A stretch of DNA of 64,000 nt from Acanthochromis polyacanthus (GCF_021347895.1 NC_067116.1:31507639-31571638); one strand, 5' to 3'; positions 1 to 11,099 are shown, numbered from the stretch's first letter. Made by a program: numbers and translations. Notes: generated by a model not told the origin, from the sequence alone.

Positions 1-603
1 TCAGCATTTCAAAGCATTAAATCAGAAAAAGTTAAAATTGATTAAAAATTTCGAAAAAAAAAATCCTAATTTTTGCAAATCATCAGCACCGCTGAAGTCC
101 TTCTGCAACGATTTCGATAACAACTCTTTCAAACATGAATGATGAAGATGTAGATGAGAATCTCTTCGTACAGTTTATCCTCATGACAGGCTGTGTTCCT
201 GGCACATGCACATTTGACATGCTTGCAGTGCATAACAATCCACGCGGTCACAATTTTTGAGCTTCATATGGACCCTTGCAGACTTTGTCTGATGACGCAA
301 TTTACAGCACACAGCCACCACAGAATGGCAACTGTTGTTGTTGTACTACTTTTTTGTTCACTTGGAGAATGCGTTCCATAAATGCACAGTAGTTTGGCAT
401 CTATGTGTTCTTGCACACGAGTTGCCACGGAGACAGCAACTTTAGCCTTCATGCGAACATCCTCAGAGGGCTCTGTGCCGACTCTCACCAACTTAGGAAA
501 ATGAGGACATTTACATCTCAGACTTTTACGTGCTCACGGATGCAAATATTACAACATAGGTTGAAGACAACACTGCACTCACTTCATTCCTCAGTACAGT
601 GAG

Positions 604-1030
604 GAGTGTTTGTGAATGACTGAACAGGAGGAGGCGCCACTTCAACACAACAGCTGCCTGCAAATTGAAAGAAAAATATTCTGCTCAATGCTCTCCTCAT
701 TTATTTTTATCATGGTCAACAGTCTTCTCACATGTGATTTCAGGGATTTTATCATCACAGAGCTATTTTAACTACTGATTCTGAATGCACTATTCAAGAT
801 TAAAGATGTTTTTATTATCAATGTACTTGAAAATACAAAGGAATTTTGTTGGCAATCTCTAACCCTAGCAGGTCTGACAGCTCGGTGTTATAAAAAGCTT
901 TAAGGTTGAGACGGTTGGAGATTTCAGTACCAGACTCAGTTTATTTGTAAAAACCCTGAACAGGTTTTATTAATAGTGACATGACTTCTATATCATGTAA
1001 AGACAAACTTCTGGGCATAATTATGTGCCA
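604..1030. repeat. diverged direct duplication, copy 1
   Basis: This stretch shares an ordered series of matching blocks with 2560-2870: a GGAGGCGCCACTT block, a block around ATTTTAACT, and a block around ACATGACTTCT followed by TATCAT. The order and orientation are the same in both, so this looks like an old direct duplication or two copies of one unnamed repeat. Judged by eye. Confidence 0.45.
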
Positions 1031-2559
1031 CTGGAAACTAAATTTGAATCATTTCTATGTATGGTTGATTTGCTTGAACTTAATAACTGCAATGAATAAT
1101 AGGATTTAAATTACAACTGCACCGTGCGTTGTTTCAGCATTGACATTGTGTTACAGCTGTGGACGTATTGTGTAGTGTGGTTGTCATGTGTTTTGTTGTG
1201 ATGTTGTCTGGGAGTGGGTGTTCTTTGTTTGTGTCTATCTTTGTTCTGTCCAGGAGCGGTAATTGGTGGCAAGGCGGTCCCAGCGCTGACTGGCTGTTCA
1301 TCATTTTAAATCTAAATAAAGCAGTGATGGAGGAGCCTCTCTGACAGCAGCACCCTCGTTTTTCCCAGACTCCAACCTTTTGTGCTTCACACCTGTGTTT
1401 TCCGGTTAGATTGACCTAGTGTGGTTTTTGTTTGTTAGACTTTAAATATAGTGACATTGCAGGACATACGATGTGAAATAAGGCAAACATCATTATCGCT
1501 GACTGATAGAAATAATTTCTTCATTCTCTGTTTTACTATAAAACTGTGGGGTTTTTTTCTTTTGTGTTTCTTCTTTGTTACTGAAAGAGTTCTGATAGTC
1601 TCTATTTTGTACAATACACTTCTTGAAAAATTTGCAACTGTTCTGTGTGTTTTTTTAGGAGTTACAAGCAGTAACACAACATTAAATGAGTACATTACAC
1701 CAGAAGACTGACAGATTAAGATTCAAACAGAAGTAACACGACAAAATGTGCATTAACGATGTATTTCATATCTCTTTAACCAGAAAATGTCCTCTGTGCG
1801 CATTGCAAAATATGACTGGGTTATTATTGCTGATAAATTTAAGTGGAGGCAGCATTGTTCATGACTTTTTGAGTCTGGGGGACCTATATGGGAGGGTGAG
1901 AAACCTTATAAAGGTGGAGGTCTCACAGTCTCAATCCACTACTTTAACGACAAGGATTATTTACTTGAACTAAAAACACATCATGCAATAATCAATACTT
2001 TCACAAACAAAATGAAAAAAAATCTGAGCATTTTGTCTCCTCTGTCTTTGTCTAAATAAAGTTTTACTGATTTTTTATATATACATATATACTACTTTTG
2101 TAGTCTAGTCCTGATAACAGGCCTATGGACCATTTAATGCCTGGTTATAACACTGTAATTTCTTACGATAGGTTCTAAAATCTGCATTTTCTGTATTTTC
2201 GTTAGAGATGCCACAAGCTTATTTTTTTCATTATTTACCAATCTGCTGATTATGTTTATTAAGTGTCTTGAAAATGACCACAAATTGTGAATAAATGTAA
2301 GTTATAATTCAAAATTGCTGCTGGTGAAACACAGAGGGCTTGTTTTGTTTAATGAATTATTATGTAACAAAGAAAAGCACCAAATCCCCGCTTCTGAAAA
2401 GAATTCCTGCTTGAAAAAAAATTCTTTCCATTAATAATCAGTTAATTACAATGATTTTTCATTGACCTTTTCTCACTGAATAATCAGTTAATGGACTGTT
2501 TGACAGTTTTAGGGGGTATCTGTGGGTGCTAAAAGCTTGGTTAAATTTACTTGGTACAC

Positions 2560-2870
2560 TGAGAGATGTAGGGATGAGTAGCCAGAAGGAGGCGCCACTT
2601 GAACACCAGATCTGTCTGCTGACTGATACAAGTGAAAGACAAACTGCACACTTCTTGTTTCATCATTTTCATGTCAGACAGTTGCTCATATCTACCTTTG
2701 GAATTTTATCAATGCTGAGATATTTTAACTGTAGATTTTGCACTAAAACCTGTCAGTCCTCAAAGCAAGATGATGAATCTTTCAGTATTAGGGTTGGCTT
2801 AATAATAACATGACTTCTTTATCATATACAGGCAAGGTTACAAGCAGATATGTGCAAACAGAGACTGAAT
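2560..2870. repeat. diverged direct duplication, copy 2
   Basis: Second copy of the segment at 604-1030, somewhat shorter, with the same blocks in the same order (GGAGGCGCCACTT near 2588, ATTTTAACT near 2721, ACATGACTTCT near 2807). Confidence 0.45.
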
Positions 2871-3562
2871 GTGGGTAATCTGTGGGTAAAAAAAATTAAC
2901 TCAGTCAACTTAAATAATTGCACTAATAAAAAAAGAACAAAAAATTGGGGCTGCACAATACATTGTGTTGGCATCAACATTGCAATGAGCTAATGTGGAC
3001 AGCCACATCACAGGAAGGGCAATGTAAAGTAAATTAGTTTAAATACAACACACACAGTTGACATTTTTCATGGATAGAAAGATGTCTGTCTGGCCAATGA
3101 CTGTACTGACAACTGTTGCTGAATTACTTAGATTCTGAAGGAATCTGAAAAGCCTCGAAAATCTCTGGCAAATTCTAAACTTCTGTTCAAGCTGAAAGCT
3201 TCTTTTCCATTAGTATGTTTGCAGTCTGTTGAGCCAAACAGAGCACGGTGCATAGACCGGATTTTTTTTTCCGTTAGTTTTCATGGTCAAAATGAGAGAT
3301 CAGGTGGTCGATCTTAAAGTAAATCAATATTTAATTTTTTATAAAGCGTTAAAGTTTTGCGAAGCCAGGGGGCGGGGCTACTTCATTTAGAGTGATAGTG
3401 TAGTAATGAGAGTGGCGACATGACAGGTCCAAAAAATTTTGGTCACGTGATCTATAGGAGCCATTTTGTTTCCAATTCATGAACGCCGGTTATGCCTGTT
3501 AACGTTGTTTACAATGCAGAGAGTCATTCTAGGTCGTTTTTGGCTTCATAAATACCTGAAAA

Positions 3563-3712
3563 ATGACGGGCTGTTGTGCCTTTGGGTGCACAAATCGATC
3601 GGAGAAGGGATTACACATGCTTAGATTTCCCAGGAGTAGTGAAAGAAGGAAACTGGGAAAATAAAGTCCGGAGAGTGGGATGGAAACCGACTTCATCATG
3701 ATTTTTGTGCCA
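3563..3712 (+). pseudogene. THAP-domain exon fragment, frameshifted
   Basis: The ORF starts MTGCCAFGCTNRSEKG and continues with HMLRFPRSS, matching the start of the C2CH THAP DNA-binding domain: the first zinc cysteines, then the LRFP block. It stops after 33 codons at TAA. Shifting frame at KLG restores a THAP-like stretch (NKVRRVGWKP), which suggests a one-base deletion. A second in-frame stop follows and no downstream catalytic region is present. In P-like transposases the THAP domain binds the element ends; here it is dead. Confidence 0.7.
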
Positions 3713-3844
3713 AGTTAGTCCCATGTATGTACTTTCATGTTATGATGTATGGGTGAATGACAGATAGAAAAGTTTGATGTGATTTTAGGCAGTTGTGGTT
3801 ATTTTGACTTTGACCATTTTCATGCATGGAGATGCATGAAATAC

Positions 3845-3890
3845 GGGCCGCTGAAGTTTAACGGGGTAACCCGTTAAACTTCAGCGGCCC
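3845..3890. repeat. perfect 21-bp hairpin inside the P-like element
   Basis: Two 21-base arms, starting GGGCCGCTGAAG and its exact complement, are separated by the tetraloop GTAA. Immediately upstream is a second perfect hairpin, with arms at 3818-3827 and 3832-3841 (TTTCATGCAT / ATGCATGAAA) around a GGAG loop. Both lie in the interior of the transposon. Confidence 0.85.
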
Positions 3891-4560
3891 ATCTGAGCTT
3901 CGACAACAGCCTCCCTGTTCATTCACATGATTTCCAATTCAACAAACAGCTGACAGTTTTTGTTTCCTATTTTCTGTTTTCCGTCCAATCTGCAGTCACT
4001 TATCAGCCTCATATGACCCGAACAGGCTCCGTGTTGTTCACCTGTTTCTGGACTGTTAGCCGCCGTTAGCATGAGGATGCTGTTAGCCATATGCTTACAG
4101 CTGCAGCAGCGTACAGGCGGACGGGAAAACGTATTTTACTAAATTTTACCGAAGCTGCAAACTCGATGATAGAAACATTATACACCCATGGAAAGCTTAG
4201 ATTCTCATGAATCCGCCGGTATAAACCACTTTCAGATGTGATTACCACAGCGGGTAATATAAACACATTTGTCCAACAAACAGCAAATAACGTAAACAGC
4301 ACAACTCACCTTTGAAGGCTCAAAACTAGTCACAGATGAAAATATTCAACTAAAAACGGCCATAATCCAACCTTGGACATCCAGACAATACAAGCCAGTA
4401 AATTATTTTGTCCAAAACGTGTCTTAAAATCAGTAAATAATCCATAGTTTTCGTGAATGTCCACCTCGCGCTGCGCGTCCCATATTGAGTGAATGGAAAC
4501 AAAATGGCTTCAAATCCCCAGTTGTCGCCACTCTCATTATATAGGCACTCTAACTTCATT

Positions 4561-5698
4561 CACAGTCCGGTCTGGAATGATTGACAGGTCATATGAAGGA
4601 GGCACCCCAGACTCTGCTCTCCTCCTTTGGATTAACTGATATGATCACTGTTGGTTTGTTTATCCGCGAAGCAGCAGAACATTTTCCACAAACAGTTTTT
4701 CTGCCCGTTGGCTTGTTTTGACCAGTTTTCTACCTTCGGCTGATTCCACCAGCAGACACTGAAAGGACTCTGATAGTTCCGTAAGTGTTTATCTTCTTGT
4801 CGGTGCCGCTTTTAATGCACTTTATGTGCAACTTTAGTGTCAGATATAATGTGTGCCATACACTCCAGATGTTGGTGGAATTTATTTCAGTGTGCGTTGA
4901 CCAGAGAAGAAAGTTACCATCCCGTAAATATTCGTTTTAATCTTCGCGATGCTAACTGAGCTAGCTGCTCAGTCGTAGCCTGATTAAAGCTAACGTAGCA
5001 TTAAGCTAACAATGTTTGTGTTGTGTTTCATGTAAACAGCTGAAGTGTGTTGTTAGTGTAATGTGGTGCATTTAGTTAATAAAACTGTCTGTGAGATGTT
5101 GGTTCATATTAATATAACGTTTAGAAAACCTAAATGTGATTAAAACAGTAAGGTTAAGGTTCTGTGTTGTCAGTAGTCCTGAATATCTGCTGAGTCTCTG
5201 AAGTTAAACTGGAGAAAACAGTAAATCTACTCTCTAGTCGTTAACATTGTTTAATGACTGATTGACATGTTGTAGTACGTATTCCTGCAGTTTAAACTGG
5301 AAAAATAAACTTCCAGAATATGTCCAAAGTAATGATGAATGCTACAGTTATTACATTTAAATTGCAGCACAGATAAGCTGGATAGTAAAATCCTCTCCTG
5401 TAAAGCTAAAGTGACTGCAGGCCTTTCTGTCTTTCAGTGCTTGGAAAATATATATGACAGAGGAAATCTTTCCAGGGTCTCTTTAAAATGAACCTCTGCT
5501 GTTGATGCTGATGCTGTGACGTCTGTCTTCATAAAGGTGTCTCATGTTCACTGTGAGGATCTTCTGAGTGAAGCCAACAGAAGGAAAACCTCATCTGGTT
5601 CTGAAGAAGGAGAATGAATGGAAAACATCATCAGTGAACCACTTCCTGTTTAACTTTCACTTGCAGAAGGACAGACCAACTGTTTCAGCAGTTTATTA
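4561..5698. other. intergenic, exon-like but unassigned
   Basis: A GC-richer stretch near 4600-4780 ends in a good donor (TTCC then GTAAGTG at about 4780). It is followed by short segments near 5476-5536 and 5537-5690 that resemble untranslated exons. No open reading frame of interest runs through them. They could be untranslated exons of a gene or non-coding RNA cut up by later insertions. No product can be named. Confidence 0.3.
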
Positions 5699-6513
5699 GG
5701 CCATGTTCAGACTGCAGGCTCAAGTGACCCAAATCCGATTTTTTTTGCCCCTATGCGACCTGTATCTGATCTTTTCATGACAGTCTGAACGACACAGATC
5801 TGATTTTTTCAAATGTGACCCAGGCCACTTGGATATGTGGTCCTAATTCCAATACATATCTGATCTTTTGCCATGCGACTTCAGTCTGAACGGCCAGGTC
5901 GCATTTATCTGACCTATACGTCATTGGTACAAGACAAACGTCACTATTCTGCGTTCAAGCAAAACACGTCTTAGGGCTGCCGAAGACGTCTGTCTTGCCG
6001 TGAGAGTGTTAAAAAGAGGCGCTCACATATATAGGTAAAGGTCGCCCTTGTCATTCAAAAATTCTGAATGAAGTCCGCATCTGTGAAGCCTCTCATATCA
6101 CTATCCCACCATTCCTGGCTGCGACTCCGCACCCACATAGTTCTCTGGACAGACATTGCTGCCACTCCCCCACAAAATGCCAGGGCCAAAATCCTGGCTC
6201 TCTTCCTTCTTGACCTTCTCCTTAAAACGATTAAGTTGTAAATATGCTGGCTCCGGCTGGACAGCAACTTTAAAATGGCCAGACATGCTCTACTGTTAGC
6301 ATTCATGTTTACTTCCGTAAACACTGAACACGCTCTGCGTGTCGTTGTTGTGTCCTCTTCTGCGCATGTGGGACACTTTTGGGTCGTGTGAGGTTCACAC
6401 AGGAGATCAGATACAAGTCGCATTTAATTGGAAATGTGAACGAACTCGCAAAAAAATCGGATTTCACAAAAAAATCGGAATTGAGCATTAAGCCCTGCAG
6501 TCTGAACATAGCC
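5699..6513 (-). mobile_element. PIF/Harbinger-like element, non-autonomous
   Basis: The ends are inverted repeats (GGCCATGTTCAGACTGCAGG on the left; CCCTGCAGTCTGAACATAGCC on the right, interrupted copies of one sequence). A 3-bp TTA lies on each side (5696-5698 and 6514-6516), the usual PIF/Harbinger target duplication. The minus strand near the middle encodes SQEWWDSDMRGFTDADFIQN, which resembles the start of Harbinger nucleases. The rest of the nuclease is missing, so the copy is internally deleted. Confidence 0.7.
6055..6150 (-). pseudogene. Harbinger nuclease N-terminal fragment
   Basis: The last roughly 30 residues of a 122-aa minus-strand ORF (WWDSDMRGFTDADFIQNF) resemble the EWW...W/F..NFR segment near the start of PIF/Harbinger nucleases (HARBI1 relatives). 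The frame ends at once and no DDE motif follows, so this is a remnant inside the element. Confidence 0.5.
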
Positions 6514-6525
6514 TTATTCTATGTT

Positions 6526-6960
6526 CAGCAGACAGGTGCTCTGCTTTGGAGTGTGACGATGTCGTTGGTGATGTGGAGACTGAAGTTTCTGTTTCACCCA
6601 CAGCATGCTTCAGGGCACCTGGGTCGGACTTGATGTGTGAAATACTGATCGACAGCTCAGATTTAATTGTCTGTAGTTCTGTTTTGATGGATGTTAAATT
6701 TTCACTCAAAGCCGCCAGGAGCTGGGTCTTTAAAATAGCCGCTGTCTCGTTACAGAGTAAAAGTAGAAGTTCCTCCTTAAGATCAGAGATAACAGCATCT
6801 GAGGGCCTCTTCAAAAGAAGACATAGTTGATGAAGGCGTTCTGGAGCAGAAAGACCACGACCAAGCAGCCTTGAGATCTTAGGCAGCGTCTCCCTCAGGT
6901 GGATGTCAACTGTGTTCACGGTCAGGTCTGTGGTAATCCCGTCATAAAACAAAACAGAAA
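6526..6960 (-). pseudogene. coding-like segment with coiled coil, unidentified
   Basis: A minus-strand frame of about 140 codons looks coding. It is rich in Leu, Glu, Ser and Lys with heptad-like spacing (ISDLKEELLLLL, then NLTSIKTELQTIKSELS). It follows an acceptor-like site (TTACCACAG near 6932 on the minus strand). The helical section resembles the coiled-coil part of fish L1-type ORF1 proteins, but I cannot place the N-terminal half. It ends next to the Harbinger element with no partner exon found. It may be a LINE fragment or an orphan exon. Confidence 0.35.
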
Positions 6961-7010
6961 AAAAATCTAGATTATAAATCAACATGTAACCAAAGCACTG
7001 TGTGTATAAC

Positions 7011-7480
7011 ACCATAGTATAGGATGTAGTTCAGAAAATGTCAAAGTATAGTATACTTTTTAAGAATAACATAGTATGGCCTGTACTTCATAGTATAGCA
7101 TGTCGGCAACAAAAAAACCCCATAGATTATTATGTGGTTCAAAAAGCACAAAATTATGGGATGTTGCCTAAATTGTCATGTATGCTGTGTGGTTCAAAAA
7201 ATGTCAAAGTGCAGTATGTTGTCAAAATAGTATGTCATTCAAGAAAACATCAGAGTATAATATGTGGTCTAAAAAGGCCATAGAATACTAGTTCATTGCA
7301 CAAGTAAAAGTATAGTAATTTTTAAAACTGTTCAAATTCTTATAATATGTTGCTAAAAACAACAACAAAAAACCTAAAACAAAAAAAAACATCATAGTAA
7401 TAGGTCCATTAAAAAAGCCCATAGTATAGCATGTAGCTTTAAAAACATCAGAGTATAGTCTTGGTCCACAAAACGTTGTT
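7011..7480. repeat. degenerate CATAGTATAG minisatellite
   Basis: About a dozen imperfect units of roughly 30-40 bp built around CATAGTATAG..ATGT..TTCAAAAAA. Small indels break the phase. The same motif reappears at 8105-8230. Confidence 0.7.
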
Positions 7481-8104
7481 ATGTCCCGGCTGTTTGAAGT
7501 AGGTGAGGAGCAACACAAAAACAGTCCAAACCCTGGTTTCCAGATGGTTAGAAGAGTATTTATTTGAAAGAGTAAGTTTACAACAACGCAACATGTGAGT
7601 GGGTTAAAAGCAAGTGGGTGTTAGTAAAATAAAAATAAACAAACAGAAATAAAAGTGAACTTCACGTTGATATTGATGGGCATTCCAGCCAGGAACAAAG
7701 TAAAAGATCATTGATACGAAAAAAAAAACTTCCTGTTCACCTCTTAAAACCCAAAAACACACTGTAGTAGCACCCTAAACTAAAACTACCAATGGGTTCC
7801 TGTTTTCCTTTCTGAACAATTCAGAGGTCCCTCTTTATCTCCCCACACATCCACCAACCACTGGAACACATCTCCAAAGTTCTGCTGAAGCTCAGCTTCT
7901 CCTCACAAGAAGTGCCGTCAGATGAAGGAGCCTTTTGAGAGGCAGCTGGCATCGTGATTGGACTGTACTTTGGTCTGTTCCAATCCAGCTTCAGCTCCAG
8001 AGACGGCAGGTGGGACGAGTCAACGGAGGCCAGGTGGACGAAGGCATTGAGTAGAATCCAGAAAACAACAGAGGAGTGCAGCGGCCCAGGGCCAGAACAA
8101 ACAG
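7481..8104. other. insert splitting the minisatellite, unidentified
   Basis: About 620 bp of different composition interrupts the CATAGTATAG array. It begins TGTTATGTCCCGG near 7476 and ends near GAACAAACA (about 8100). The TG...CA ends suggest a solo LTR, but no target duplication or polyadenylation signal settles it. The ORFs inside are short and match nothing I recognise. Confidence 0.3.
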
Positions 8105-8230
8105 AGTACATAGTATGTCTCCAAGAAAACATCATAGTTAGCCTTTGGTATGATAAAACGCCATCATATACACTGTATATTGTACAAATAACAAGTCAAA
8201 GGAAAGAGACGTACATTGTAGAATTCTAGT
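8105..8230. repeat. distal part of CATAGTATAG minisatellite
   Basis: Units such as ACATAGTATGTCTCC and AAAACATCATAG continue the array seen at 7011-7480, so the two parts were probably continuous before an insertion. Confidence 0.55.
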
Positions 8231-9587
8231 AATTGTGGGCTGACTGATTTACTGATTATCAGTATTTTATTTTTTACTGATTTACAGTAATAAATACATT
8301 TAAAAATGGCACTACTTTGGCTCTGAACCTTTTTCTAGCTGCGGTCGCTCTGTCTTCTGGAGTGATTTGATTGGTTATACATCACAAATAAAACTCCTTT
8401 AACTTAACATCTGTAAACAAAACAAAAATGTATCAACAAAGTTTTCTGTTAGTTTGTGTTCTTCTAAGTTTAACTCCAAGATTTTAAATACTTTCATTTA
8501 CTGCAATTTAATATCTCCTTCAAATGTCTCACTAATAATCATTATCAGCCTTAAAAACCCACAAAACACCCCTCTATACTTGACCACACTTAGTACAGTC
8601 TGGTTCCCCCTTCTATAAATCTGCTTGGAATCTTCCACTTCCTGTTAGTCAAAGTGGCCTTCTACCTGGACAGGTTTTGTTGGAGCTCATGCAACAAATA
8701 TTTTGGATAACTGCACTTTAATATGGATGGATGACAATGAATTAGAGTTTGTTTCAATGAGACTGAGTTAAGATGTGTAGCTCTGTCTTTAAATAGGAAA
8801 TTATTTCTAAGAATTCACAGAGAAAAGTATGAAATGTTTGCTAGGTTAGCATCCCACATGTTCTTTCCCTTAGCTAAAGCTAACTCTCTCCAACCTCTGG
8901 ATCTCTTGAGTTGCTTGTTGTCCAAATATCTTGCTAGAGGTGCTGAAGCTCAGAAAGTCTGAGATGTTTGTTCAAAATCAGCTCATTCTCAAGTCTTATC
9001 TGAACTTTCCTCTTTTGTTTGAACTTTCCCTAAACTTAGGAGTTAATGACAGAGCAGCACATCCAGACTCAGTCTCATTTATGTAGAGATTAAACTTCAG
9101 TGTCATTCATTGATGACGAAGTGCAGTTTTTCATGTTTGTTGCACATGCTCCCGATCAAACCAGTCCAGGTGAAAGACGATGTGAAGAGAAGCTCCATTG
9201 GATGAAAATCTCACATTTACTTTGGAAATAAATGTCCTTTTATTAGACACTCTCATGTAAAAGTTGGATTTCCCTTTAATAATGATTGAGTGTTTTGTTG
9301 ATGTTGGTTTCTAAATGTTTTTTGACACTCGGCCGCAAAGATAAAAACCATTTACGGCTCACAAGCTGCAACAATTCACACATTATCAACTGTCTTTCTG
9401 ACTAAACTAAGATAAAAAGTGAAAAACTGCCTGATTCCTGCATCATGAATATAAATCTTTTTGGTTTTTATGACAGTAAACTGAATATATTTGGGTTTGA
9501 CATTTTATTAAACAAAACAAGAAATGAATTACTGGAGAAAACAATCAACAGATTAATGGACAAAGAAAATGTGTTTTCCAACATACA
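8231..9587. other. intergenic, no gene recognised
   Basis: AT-rich DNA without a supportable exon. Near 9400-9560 is a partial copy of a dispersed repeat (AAACTGCCTGATTCCTGC, then ACTGAATATATTTGGGTT) that also occurs at 48.9 and 55.6 kb. Confidence 0.5.
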
Positions 9588-10615
9588 CTGCTCAAAAAAA
9601 TTAAAGGGACACTTTGAAAACATATATTTCAATGCAGGGAAAAACAAACTAGATGTGTATATTGATATGGACTGGATAATGTGTTAGGAATGAAAAGATG
9701 CCACATTGTTTGATGGAAATGAAAATTGTCAACCCCCAGGAGGGCTAAATTCAAGACACCCCAAAATCAAAGTGAAAAACTGATGTGGCAGGCTGGTCCA
9801 TCTTTCTGAAATTCCTTGGCAGCAACTCAAAATGGTATTCAGTAGTTTGTATGGCCTCCATGTGCTTGTATGCATGACTGACGATGCCGGGACAAGCTCT
9901 GAATGAGACGACGGATGGTGTCCTGGGGTATCTCCTGCCAGAACTGGACCAGGGCATCACTGAGCTCTTGGACAGTCTGAGGAGCAACCTGATGGTGTCA
10001 GATGGAACAAAACAATGTTCCAAAGGTGTTCTATTGGATTCATGTCAGGTGAGCGTGGGAGCCAGCTAATGGCATCAGTTCCTTCATCCTCCAGGAACTG
10101 CATGAGTTCTCTTACCACAGGAGTGTCAAACTCCGTTCCTGGAGGGCCACTATCCTGCATGTTTTAAATGTTTCCCTCTTCCAACACACCTGATTCAAAT
10201 GATCAGGCTCATTAACAGGCTTCTGCTGAGCTTGATGATGAGCTGATCATTTGAATCAGGTGTGTTGGAAGAGGGAAACATCTAAAACATGCAGGATAGT
10301 GGCCCTCCAGGAACTGAGTTTGACACCCCTGTCTTACCACATAAGATTGGCCATTGTCGTGCACCAGAAGGAATCCAGGACCACTGCACCGATGTAGGGT
10401 CTGACAATGGGTCCAAGGATTTCATCCTGTTACTTAATGGCAGTCAGAGTGCATTTTCCAGCCTGTATGTCCCTCCATGGATATGCCTCCCCGCACCATC
10501 ACCGACCAAACCGGTCATGCTGAACAATGTTACCGGCAGCATAACGTTCTCCACGGCTTCTCCAGACCCTTTCGTGCCTGTCACATGTGCTCAGGGTGAA
10601 GTCCTCAGGACCTGA
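9588..10615 (-). mobile_element. degenerate Tc1/mariner element, split by a MITE
   Basis: The left end carries CACTGCTCAAAAAAATTAAA, a terminal repeat common in fish Tc1-like elements. The minus strand encodes pieces of a Tc1 transposase: RSPDMNPIEHLWN (the catalytic-Glu block) and, downstream, IRRLIQSLS-like residues near the C-terminus. Upstream parts lie at 10340-10615 beyond the inserted hAT MITE, where RHERVWRSRGERY-like residues can be read. Stops and frameshifts are plentiful and the right terminus is missing. Confidence 0.7.
10118..10331. mobile_element. hAT-type MITE with 8-bp target duplication
   Basis: The element starts CAGGAGTGTCAAACTC and ends GAGTTTGACACCCCTG. The arms are inverted repeats of about 85 bp around a short AT-rich loop. 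TCTTACCA occurs at both edges (10110-10117 and 10332-10339), an 8-bp duplication as made by hAT transposases. It sits inside the Tc1 transposase relic, so it is the younger insertion. Confidence 0.85.
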
Positions 10616-10803
10616 GCTTTCACACAGTCTGAGGGATGAAATTTTCTAAGTTCCACAGTACATCTCTGTTAGATTTAACTTTCAGACAGTCCAAGGACCG
10701 ATATCTTCTAAGTTCCTGAGTAGATCTGTGTTAGTCTGAACCTTCAGACAGTCTGAGGGCTGAAATTTAAGAAGTTCCTGAGTAGATGGCTGTTAGTTTG
10801 AAC
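10616..10803. repeat. 62-bp tandem repeat, three units
   Basis: Three adjacent imperfect units of about 62 bp each contain CTTTCA-ACAGTC, a GATGAAAT-like block, AAGTTCC and GTAGAT..CTGTTAG. They begin near 10616, 10679 and 10741. Confidence 0.75.
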
Positions 10804-11099
10804 TTTGCGATTAACAGAAGCCTTAAAACTTGTGACCATGAGTCTTGATTTCACATTTAGACCGTCCATCTTAGTTCTTCTCAGACCTTCACCTGTGGGT
10901 TCTTTAGAAATCCTGAACAAACTTTGATTCTCTTCACTGAACAGTAAAGTTTGTGGAGATCAGAAGGTAACATTAGTTTGATCAATGCCTTCAACTACGA
11001 GTAGACTTTATCTGGAAAGCTGTTTTCTGAAATGAGCTCTTAGTAAATGTGCCCACAGTCAAACCAAGAACATAAAGAGAGGAAATGTTTGAAGAAACA

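Larger units (their letters stand above)
1..3379. other. intergenic, no gene recognised
   Basis: AT-rich DNA with only short ORFs of random character. No exon chain, known domain or structural RNA could be recognised. It contains two diverged direct copies of one segment (listed separately). A polyadenylation-like AATAAA near 1315 follows a slightly GC-richer stretch (1240-1345), which could be a gene or retroelement 3' end, but nothing else supports this. Confidence 0.5.
3388..4552 (+). mobile_element. P-like (THAP) DNA transposon, non-autonomous
   Basis: An 8-bp direct repeat ACTTCATT flanks the element exactly (3380-3387 and 4553-4560). The ends are imperfect inverted repeats: the left begins TAGAGTGATAGTG and the right, read inward, begins TAGAGTGCCTATA. 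Both then share TAATGAGAGTGGCGACA and, further in, GCCATTTTGTTTCCA. Near the left end is a broken THAP zinc-finger exon. An 8-bp duplication plus a THAP domain is the signature of the P-element superfamily in animals. At 1,165 bp with only a THAP fragment it cannot make its own transposase. The assignment is inference from these features. Confidence 0.72.

Noticed and set aside
4600..5700. Multi-exon gene on the plus strand
   Set aside because: Donor- and acceptor-like sites occur, but no coding frame links the segments and no protein family is recognisable.
6055..6423. 122-aa minus-strand ORF as a cellular gene
   Set aside because: It lies wholly inside the TTA-flanked Harbinger element, and only its last part resembles a nuclease.
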